From: Candidatus Magasanikbacteria bacterium CG_4_10_14_0_2_um_filter_41_10
GTDB lineage: Bacteria; Patescibacteriota; Patescibacteriia; Magasanikbacterales; UBA922
Assembly (NCBI GenBank): GCA_002792995.1
Contig: PFPJ01000027.1
Span: 1 to 5,477 of the forward strand
Length of the DNA stretch: 5,477 nucleotides
Direction: 5' to 3'
A program made the translations under genes and the position numbers. The number at the start of each line of letters is the position of its first letter. Positions within the stretch are counted from its first letter, which is position 1. Below, one piece after another: positions 1 to 4,765 of this stretch. The notes beneath the pieces were generated by a model. That model saw only the letters and a program-made list of their open reading frames with translations. It made no database searches and was not told where the DNA came from.

Positions 1-1334
1 TTCTTCTTTTCCGTTTTGGGAGACTTGTCTTTCAATCATGGCGAGGGGGTCTGTTGTTAGCGTGGCTTTCGACGATTGCATTTTCGTTGCAGGCACTTGG
101 GGCATTGTCACTTCCTGTGAGTCTTGGTGTGCTTACATTCTTTTTTATGTGTATGTTGTTGTTGCAGTATGGTGCGAGAAGACATCCACCGCAACGATAT
201 ATACTAATGTTCTTTGGTGTGCTGATGCTTTTTGGATACGCTTTATCGTTTTTGTTGCTGGTGTTTGTTGTTGGTGGTGCATGGATATTTTCTACCATTC
301 ATGCCCGTGTACAACATACCGTATATGCGTGGGCATTAATTATACTGGTGACGATTGTTGGTGCATTGATTTTCCCTGGTATTGAATTGCTTGCACATAC
401 TAGTTTATTGCCGTCACACGTGGATATACTACAAGTTGCCAAAACAGCGTTTGGGCAATTGAGTGGGTGGTATTATGCGAGTGTTATCAGACCTCATGAT
501 ATATTGAGTGGCAATGTGATATTCAATCATACACCGACCTATGCATTTGTTGCATCAATATTTACGGTATGGCGATGGTGGCTTCTTCCGTGGATGATGT
601 TTTTTTTGGGAATGATGGTGTATGGACTTATTCAATATGTTTGTGAAAAAAAACAGGGGATAGCACTTGTTCCTGTATGGACTATCCTATCGCTCATGGG
701 CGCATACAAGATTGGATGGTTTTTGCTTGAGGGTGATAGGACATTGATTCGTCGTCTTGATCCATATGTTGCGACAGGCATGTTAGTATTTTTTTCTTTT
801 GGAATTCTTTTATTTTTTTCTTTCATTCGATACAAATCATTGGTATTGCGTCGAGTGTGTATCAGCATCTTTGTCCTCATGATCGGATGGGTGGGGACGG
901 CAACCTATGCATCTGGTCCAGATATACGAAGTACCAGTACAGATGAATATGATGTTGCCTCATTTCTTGCTGGGCGCATGAAAGACACAACAGAACCATC
1001 CTGTGTGTTGGCAGATACATGGGTACTACTTCCGTTGGAAGCACTGTCTCATGGGCAGGTGGTGGGAGGAAATTTTCCCATTGGTTCACAATTTGGGCAA
1101 GCACAGCGCGTTTCACTCTATGATACCGTGCGAGAAGGGGACATCATGAGTGACACTATCCCTTCCATATTTACTCTTACTCATGCCACACATTGCTTTC
1201 TTGTGTTTCCTGATACGATGACAGAAGACAGACGAGAGCGTATTTCTCTTCTTCTCGATACGGTGCCTATTCAGTATCCAGGATTTTTGATTTGGGATAT
1301 ACGTCAGTCTGACTTGTATCCTCGTACATTCTAG
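1..1334 (+). CDS. Polytopic membrane protein with C-terminal soluble domain, GT-C glycosyltransferase-like (5' partial)
   Basis: The frame is open from base 3 (the first complete codon) to a TAG at 1332-1334, giving 443 visible residues. There is no in-frame stop upstream. A TTG at 54 is a possible start, but hydrophobic coding continues before it, so the gene most likely begins outside the window. Roughly eight hydrophobic segments are visible by eye between about bases 60 and 910, with a longer polar stretch near bases 400-540. A soluble domain of about 140 residues follows (bases 915-1334). It includes the stretches VLADTWVLLPLEA and GGNFPIGSQFGQAQR, which resemble the C-terminal domains of GT-C type membrane glycosyltransferases. 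Such enzymes use lipid-linked sugar donors at the outer face of the membrane. The catalytic aspartate region expected in the first extracytoplasmic loop would be upstream of the window, so the function cannot be confirmed. An O-antigen-type or otherwise uncharacterised membrane protein is the alternative. Confidence 0.8.
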   Translation, partial: LLFRFGRLVFQSWRGGLLLAWLSTIAFSLQALGALSLPVSLGVLTFFFMCMLLLQYGARRHPPQRYILMFFGVLMLFGYALSFLLLVFVVGGAWIFSTIHARVQHTVYAWALIILVTIVGALIFPGIELLAHTSLLPSHVDILQVAKTAFGQLSGWYYASVIRPHDILSGNVIFNHTPTYAFVASIFTVWRWWLLPWMMFFLGMMVYGLIQYVCEKKQGIALVPVWTILSLMGAYKIGWFLLEGDRTLIRRLDPYVATGMLVFFSFGILLFFSFIRYKSLVLRRVCISIFVLMIGWVGTATYASGPDIRSTSTDEYDVASFLAGRMKDTTEPSCVLADTWVLLPLEALSHGQVVGGNFPIGSQFGQAQRVSLYDTVREGDIMSDTIPSIFTLTHATHCFLVFPDTMTEDRRERISLLLDTVPIQYPGFLIWDIRQSDLYPRTF

Positions 1335-1374
1335 GTTATGCTATCCTTATATTCGTTGTATTTTTTTTAGACAT

Positions 1375-1779
1375 ATGAAAGATTGTATTTTTTGTACTAT
1401 CGTAGCAAAGAAAATACCCAATTATACTGTGTATGAAGATAGCCATGTGTTGGCTTTTTTAGATATTCATCCTCGTGCAAAAGGGCATACTGTTTTGATC
1501 CCAAAGGTGCATGCAGAAACAATATTTGATTTGAATGAAGAAATAGCAAAATCATTGTTGCCCGCTGTCGAGAGGACAGCGGATCGGATAGAACATGTTC
1601 TCAGTCCTGACGGATATAATATTGGATGGAATCATGGTGAGGCCGGTGGACAGGAAGTTTCTCATTTGCATATTCATATTTTGCCACGGTGGCATGGTGA
1701 TGGTGGCACCAATATCCATGGGATTGTCAATCATCCGGGAGAAATGTCTGTTGAAGAGGTGGGAGCATTGTTTTCATAA
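1375..1779 (+). CDS. HIT family nucleotide hydrolase/transferase
   Basis: A 134-residue protein of normal length for a bacterial Hint/HIT protein. The signature HxHxH is at residues 97-101 (SHLHIHILPRW). In this family the central histidine (H99) forms the nucleotidyl intermediate and the others help bind the phosphate. The N-terminus carries CIFC (C4, C7). Together with H46 and H97 it could form the zinc site found in many bacterial HIT proteins. The N-terminal pattern (FLDI at 28-31, RAKGHTVLIPK at 34-44) is also typical. Members hydrolyse adenosine-linked phosphoramidates or dinucleoside polyphosphates in the cytoplasm; the substrate here is unknown. The ATG at 1375 is chosen because CxxC must lie a few residues from the N-terminus. 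No Shine-Dalgarno sequence precedes it, only a T-tract and TTAGACAT. The Nudix gene starts 4 nt after the stop, which suggests co-transcription and perhaps a shared nucleotide-cleanup role. A strong inverted repeat lies inside the gene (1562-1582). Confidence 0.95.
   Translation: MKDCIFCTIVAKKIPNYTVYEDSHVLAFLDIHPRAKGHTVLIPKVHAETIFDLNEEIAKSLLPAVERTADRIEHVLSPDGYNIGWNHGEAGGQEVSHLHIHILPRWHGDGGTNIHGIVNHPGEMSVEEVGALFS
1562..1582 (+). other. Perfect 8-bp stem-loop inside the HIT gene
   Basis: CCGCTGTC (1562-1569) and GACAGCGG (1575-1582) are exact reverse complements separated by GAGAG. The stem is unusually GC-rich for this AT-rich region and encodes part of PAVERTADR. There is no T-run after it, so it is not an intrinsic terminator. 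A role in mRNA stability or translation is possible, but coincidence is not excluded. Confidence 0.5.
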
Positions 1780-1783
1780 GTGT

Positions 1784-2338
1784 ATGCCAAGACATCTCAA
1801 AAAAATGAGTGAAGAAGTGATTCACGAAAATCCGTGGAGCGTATATAAGCATGACGTATACGAAAAACCAGATGGATCGGAAGGAAATTATTATTATCTT
1901 GAAACACAGGGATCTGTGTGTATTGTTCCTGTTTTGCCAGATGGAAGAATTGTGTTGGTGTTGCAACATCGCTACTTAGCTGAAAAACAATCTATTGAAT
2001 TGCCTTCCGGAAAAATCAAAGAGGGAACGTCCGCACTTGAATCTGCGCAACGAGAATTACTAGAAGAGACGGGGTGGAAAGCTACTGACTGGATAAAAGC
2101 AGGAGAATTTAGTCCAAGTAATGGATATTTGAAGACGACTGCGCATGTGTTTATCGCACAAACAACCGATCAACAAGAACAACAGTTGGATGATACGGAA
2201 GAAATTGATGTACTCTATCGGCGTCCAGATGAATTTGAAGATATGATCACGCGGGGAGATATCTCGGATGGGTATACTATCGCAGCATGGTCTTTGGTTC
2301 GACATCGTTTTTTGGACAGGAAAAATAATACGTCATAA
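1784..2338 (+). CDS. Nudix hydrolase, ADP-ribose/ADP-sugar pyrophosphatase-like
   Basis: A 184-residue protein from the ATG at 1784. An ATG at 1805 would give 177 residues. The open frame extends further upstream but overlaps the HIT gene, so starts inside that gene are not credible. The Nudix box is residues 76-98 and contains the key run REL-LEE-TGW (R90, E91, E94, E95, G97), which provides the metal-binding glutamates. The usual first glutamate of the box (Gx5E) is Thr82. The preceding strand IVLVLQHRYLAEKQSIELPSG and the proline 14 residues after G97 (EFSPSNGY) fit the ADP-sugar pyrophosphatase branch. That branch cleaves ADP-ribose or ADP-sugars to AMP and a sugar phosphate. Substrate identity cannot be read from the box alone. 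The gene lies 4 nt after the HIT gene, and neither candidate start has a Shine-Dalgarno sequence. The A-run just before 1805 makes that start a real alternative. Confidence 0.9.
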   Translation: MPRHLKKMSEEVIHENPWSVYKHDVYEKPDGSEGNYYYLETQGSVCIVPVLPDGRIVLVLQHRYLAEKQSIELPSGKIKEGTSALESAQRELLEETGWKATDWIKAGEFSPSNGYLKTTAHVFIAQTTDQQEQQLDDTEEIDVLYRRPDEFEDMITRGDISDGYTIAAWSLVRHRFLDRKNNTS

Positions 2339-2339
2339 T
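2312..2339 (+). promoter_or_regulatory. Candidate promoter for the cupin gene
   Basis: TTGGAC (2312-2317), a 16-nt spacer and CATAAT (2334-2339) resemble sigma-70 -35 and -10 boxes. Ten bases separate the -10 box from the ATG at 2350, so the predicted transcript would have only a few untranslated bases. The promoter overlaps the end of the Nudix gene, including its TAA stop. The call rests on sequence similarity only. Confidence 0.45.
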
Positions 2340-2349
2340 CCATACCTCT

Positions 2350-2739
2350 ATGGAAGACGAACCGTTTGTCACAACGTATCGGTTTCACAAAGACGATACA
2401 AAAAAGACTCGTGTCCTCGAATCGGTTCGTGTGGGGGGCGTCTATATCACCCGGATGATAATTCATCCAAAGGCTATTGTCGGGAATGTTTATTTTAAAC
2501 AAACAAACATGGTTTTTTTTGCGCAGGTGGGACAAGTGCACGCAACATTTGTACAGATCAATGGTGGGCAAGAAAAAACATTTCAGTTGGATCCTGAGAG
2601 TGGTATTATTCATATACCACCAAACGTGGCATTTGCTATAAAAAATACACAGGAGACAGATAGTGTGGTCGTTTCCTTTTCTGATCAGCCATTGCATGAT
2701 AGAGATGATGACGTATCGTATGAGGTCTTCACATCTTGA
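2350..2739 (+). CDS. RmlC/FdtA-like sugar-associated cupin
   Basis: A 129-residue single-domain beta-rich protein. The run from about residue 29 to 126 reads like the cupin fold of sugar 3,5-epimerase/isomerase relatives (RmlC, FdtA/QdtA, the C-terminus of WxcM and CapF). It has a G45-containing strand turn, the VGQVHATFV strand (60-68), the conserved IHIPPNVAFAIKN segment (87-99) and a polar tail (FSDQPLHDRDDD). In metal cupins the first motif is typically GNHYH followed by a Glu. Here it is GNVYFKQTN, so both histidines and probably the Glu are absent. The RmlC catalytic histidine (RGLH) also appears to be missing at this place. The position just before rmlB supports a role in nucleotide-sugar metabolism, perhaps structural or as a divergent isomerase. 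It starts 11 nt after the Nudix stop, has no Shine-Dalgarno sequence and has its own possible promoter. The fold is fairly sure; the reaction is not. Confidence 0.85.
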   Translation: MEDEPFVTTYRFHKDDTKKTRVLESVRVGGVYITRMIIHPKAIVGNVYFKQTNMVFFAQVGQVHATFVQINGGQEKTFQLDPESGIIHIPPNVAFAIKNTQETDSVVVSFSDQPLHDRDDDVSYEVFTS

Positions 2740-2764
2740 AGTGTTCATTTTTTTGTGTTAGCAT
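2736..2764 (+). promoter_or_regulatory. Candidate extended -10 promoter for rmlB
   Basis: TTGAAG (2736-2741), overlapping the cupin stop codon, and TAGCAT (2759-2764) are separated by exactly 17 nt. A TGn extended -10 element (2756-2758) precedes the -10 box. Nine bases separate the -10 box from the ATG at 2774, so the predicted mRNA would begin only about three bases before the start codon. This is the same geometry as the promoter at 4726-4754. Confidence 0.55.
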
Positions 2765-2773
2765 ACGTGCACT

Positions 2774-3787
2774 ATGAAGTTACTCGTTACCGGTGGTGCC
2801 GGTTTTATTGGCTCAAATTTTATCCATTATTGGCTGAAACAGCATCCAGAAGACAATATCGTCAATCTGGATGTGTTGTCATACGCTGGAAATCTCGAAA
2901 ATCACGCATCTATTGAAGGCAATAAACACTATCGATTTGTAAAAGGTGATATTACAGACAAAGAGGTGGTATTTCCTTTGGTCGAGGACGCCGACATCGT
3001 TGTTCATTTTGCAGCAGAAACACATGTGGATCGTTCTATTTTGGATCCTGCAGTTTTTGTTCGAACCAATGTAATGGGTACGCAAGTCCTTCTCGAAGCC
3101 GTGAAGGAATATGGAACACGATTTCACCATGTTTCTACTGATGAAGTTTTTGGAGCGCTTGGTCCAAATGACCCACCATTTAATGAAGATACAAAATATG
3201 ATCCACGCAGTCCCTACTCTGCAAGCAAGGCTGGGGCGGATCACCTTGTCCGTGCGTATTATCACACGTACGGTATCCCAATGACGATTTCCAATTGTTC
3301 CAATAATTATGGGCCGTACATGTTTCCAGAAAAAATGATGCCACTGTTTATTTCAAATCTTCTTGAAGACAAAAAAGTGCCAGTGTACGGTGATGGATTG
3401 CAAGTTCGTGATTGGATTCACGTTGATGATCATGCTCGTGGCGTAGATTTCATTCTCCAAAAAGGAACAATAGGGGAGACGTACTATCTTGGTGGCAATG
3501 CCGAAAAGAAAAATATTGATATTGTGAAATTGTTGTTGACCTATCTTGGCAAAGATGAATCATACATTGAATACGTCAAAGATCGACCTGGACATGATAG
3601 GCGTTATGCCATAGATTTTTCAAAAGCAACGCGTGAACTCGGTTGGAAACCGGAAGTAGCATTTGAACAAGGATTGAAAGAGATGGTCGAGTGGTATGTC
3701 GCAAATCAAGAGTGGGTAGCTCGTTGCAAAAGTGGTGATTATCAAGCGTATTATGATGAATGGTATAATAAAACTTTAAAAAAATAA
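2774..3787 (+). CDS. rmlB: dTDP-glucose 4,6-dehydratase (RmlB-type extended SDR)
   Basis: A 337-residue protein, the usual length for RmlB. It is a cytoplasmic extended short-chain dehydrogenase that converts dTDP-glucose to dTDP-4-keto-6-deoxyglucose with bound NAD. The Rossmann motif GGAGFIGS is at residues 7-14. HFAAETHVDRSI (78-89) is the characteristic RmlB segment. STDEVFG (121-127) contains the Thr-Asp-Glu catalytic triad T122/D123/E124, and YSASK (148-152) supplies Y148 and K152. NCSNNYGPYMFPEKMMP, RDWIHVDDHARG and the RPGHDRRYAID segment are all canonical. No key residue is missing. Nucleotide preference (dTDP versus UDP) cannot be told from the motifs, because plant UDP-glucose 4,6-dehydratases are closely related. 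The gene lies 34 nt after the cupin and 1 nt before an NRS/ER-like gene, so the two are probably translated from one message. There is no Shine-Dalgarno sequence. RmlA is not present in the window. Confidence 0.96.
   Translation: MKLLVTGGAGFIGSNFIHYWLKQHPEDNIVNLDVLSYAGNLENHASIEGNKHYRFVKGDITDKEVVFPLVEDADIVVHFAAETHVDRSILDPAVFVRTNVMGTQVLLEAVKEYGTRFHHVSTDEVFGALGPNDPPFNEDTKYDPRSPYSASKAGADHLVRAYYHTYGIPMTISNCSNNYGPYMFPEKMMPLFISNLLEDKKVPVYGDGLQVRDWIHVDDHARGVDFILQKGTIGETYYLGGNAEKKNIDIVKLLLTYLGKDESYIEYVKDRPGHDRRYAIDFSKATRELGWKPEVAFEQGLKEMVEWYVANQEWVARCKSGDYQAYYDEWYNKTLKK
3761..3769 (+). promoter_or_regulatory. Candidate internal extended -10 element before the NRS/ER-like gene
   Basis: TGGTATAAT is a perfect TGn extended -10 box inside the 3' end of rmlB, 19 nt before the ATG at 3789. 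No convincing -35 hexamer is seen at the right distance. The bases encode Trp-Tyr-Asn, so the match may simply reflect codons. Confidence 0.3.
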
Positions 3788-3788
3788 T

Positions 3789-4661
3789 ATGAAGATTCTT
3801 ATCATAGGAGCAAATGGATACATCGGTACACGGTGTCTCGAAGCATGGGATGATGCTGTCGCTGCAGAAGGCCACGTGAATACAAAAGAAGATGTGCTCT
3901 CACTCATCGACAAACATCAGCCAGACGTGATGTTAAACGCGGCAGGTGTTCGTGGAAAACCAAATGTTGATTGGTGTGAAGACCATCAGATGGAAACGAT
4001 TGTTGGAAATACACTGCTTCCTATTATTATTGCCGAAGCGTGTCAAGAACGTGGCGTGTATTTGCTCCACATAGGTTCTGGATGCATTTTTTATGGTGAT
4101 TCACATCATGTGGACAAAAAGTGGCGTGAAGATGATTTTGGCAATCCTGTTCCAGTGTATTCTCGAGCAAAGTGGGCCGCAGATCTTGTTCTTTCGACGT
4201 TGCCTCAGACCGCGATTGCGCGTATTCGTATGCCAATAGATTGGATGCCATCAGCGCAAAACATGATTGATAAACTCGCAACATATCCAAAAGTGATTGA
4301 TGTCGAAAATAGTGTGACGATTGTTGATGATATGATCGACGTGTTTTATCAGCTCATGGAAAAACGTGCGACTGGTATTTTTCATGTGACAAATCCTGGG
4401 ACATTGAAACACAAAGAAATTGTTACACTCTATGAACAATACGTAGATCCAAGCCATACAAATGAATGGATTAGTAATGATGATTTGGTCAAGCAAGGTT
4501 TGGCGACCAAAGGACGATCAAATAATTTTCTTTCATCAGAAAAATTGAAAGAGCTTGGGATAGAGATGCGGGAAGTCCATGAGGCGATGGAAGCGACGAT
4601 GAAGAAGTATGCAGAGTTGAAAAAACAAGGCGTACAGAGTGCAGAAGGGCCAAGTTGCTAG
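3789..4661 (+). CDS. NRS/ER-like nucleotide-rhamnose synthase/epimerase-reductase (RmlD-related SDR)
   Basis: A 290-residue SDR-fold protein. GANGYIG (7-13) is the NAD(P)-binding glycine motif, and Y124/K128 (YSRAK) is the catalytic YxxxK pair. Automated pipelines would probably call it dTDP-4-dehydrorhamnose reductase (RmlD). Several segments instead match, as I recall them, the plant UER1/NRS-ER family and the C-terminal domain of plant RHM proteins: NAAGVRGKPNVDWCE (50-64), SGCIF (97-101), ARIRMP (144-149), MIDKL with K162, SVTIVDD (175-181), TNPGTLKHKEI and RSNN. Those enzymes carry out both 3,5-epimerisation and 4-reduction of the 4-keto-6-deoxy sugar nucleotide. The Cys of GCIF (C99) and a Lys equivalent to K162 are, from memory, the proposed epimerase residues, and both are present. 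The gene starts one base after rmlB, implying a coupled two-enzyme route to nucleotide-L-rhamnose. It ends with tandem in-frame stops TAG TAA and is followed by a terminator. No Shine-Dalgarno sequence is seen. Confidence 0.9.
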   Translation: MKILIIGANGYIGTRCLEAWDDAVAAEGHVNTKEDVLSLIDKHQPDVMLNAAGVRGKPNVDWCEDHQMETIVGNTLLPIIIAEACQERGVYLLHIGSGCIFYGDSHHVDKKWREDDFGNPVPVYSRAKWAADLVLSTLPQTAIARIRMPIDWMPSAQNMIDKLATYPKVIDVENSVTIVDDMIDVFYQLMEKRATGIFHVTNPGTLKHKEIVTLYEQYVDPSHTNEWISNDDLVKQGLATKGRSNNFLSSEKLKELGIEMREVHEAMEATMKKYAELKKQGVQSAEGPSC

Positions 4662-4680
4662 TAATTGCCTTCAATTAAAG

Positions 4681-4707
4681 AAAAACAGTCTATACAGGCT
4701 GTTTTTT
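4681..4707 (+). terminator. Rho-independent terminator after the NRS/ER-like gene
   Basis: AAAAACAGTC (4681-4690) pairs with GGCTGTTTTT (4697-4706) with one G-T wobble. The loop is TATACA, and the T-run continues to 4707. It lies 20 nt after the TAG stop. Because the stem begins with an A-run, the reverse strand looks terminator-like too. It separates the rmlB unit from the glycosyltransferase gene. Confidence 0.8.
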
Positions 4708-4725
4708 GTTGTATAGATCTACGGC

Positions 4726-4754
4726 TTGAAAAATAGCTCTTTTTTCGCTATACT
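4726..4754 (+). promoter_or_regulatory. Strong sigma-70-like promoter for the glycosyltransferase gene
   Basis: TTGAAA (4726-4731), an exact 17-nt spacer and TATACT (4749-4754) make the best consensus match in the window. Nine bases separate the -10 box from the ATG at 4764. Transcription would be expected to start near 4761, giving an almost leaderless mRNA. It follows directly after the terminator, so the glycosyltransferase is an independent transcription unit. Confidence 0.75.
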
Positions 4755-4765
4755 ATGCATAGTAT
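4750..4765. repeat. Perfect 16-bp palindrome over the -10 box and start codon
   Basis: ATACTATGCATAGTAT is its own reverse complement with no spacer. It covers five of the six bases of the -10 box, the predicted transcription start and the first two bases of the start codon. Its position and dyad symmetry fit an operator for a dimeric repressor. Part of the symmetry could come from overlap of -10 consensus bases with the start region. Confidence 0.55.

Noticed and set aside
38..385. Plus-strand open frame of 115 codons overlapping the membrane protein
   Set aside because: It is Cys/Trp-rich with no family resemblance and lies fully inside the clearly coding membrane-protein frame.
1069..1079. 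GGAAATTTTCC palindrome in the membrane-protein gene
   Set aside because: Short, AT-rich, inside coding sequence and without any promoter context, so chance is the best explanation.
1314..1374. Possible promoters for the HIT gene (TTGTAT-17-TATGCT, TATATT at 1348-1353, or TATTTT at 1359-1364)
   Set aside because: Several weak and conflicting matches with poor -35 boxes. A promoter is plausible in this 40-nt gap, but no single one can be supported.
1751..1780. TTGAAG-18-CATAAG as a promoter for the Nudix gene
   Set aside because: The -10 match is partial and its predicted start would fall after the ATG at 1784. It would only make sense with the start at 1805, and co-transcription with the HIT gene is simpler.
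1595..1783. Longer N-terminal extension of the Nudix frame
   Set aside because: It would overlap the HIT gene by most of 190 bases, and the extension reads as an out-of-frame shadow of the HIT protein. Starts at 1784 or 1805 fit the family better.
2215..2748. Minus-strand open frame of 177 codons
   Set aside because: It covers the antisense of the Nudix end and the whole cupin gene, both with recognisable domains. Its own translation has no recognisable motif and odd composition.
3789..4661. Classical RmlD assignment
   Set aside because: The SDR core would allow it, but the NVDWCE, GCIF, RMP and TNPG segments fit the NRS/ER group better. RmlD remains the fallback name.
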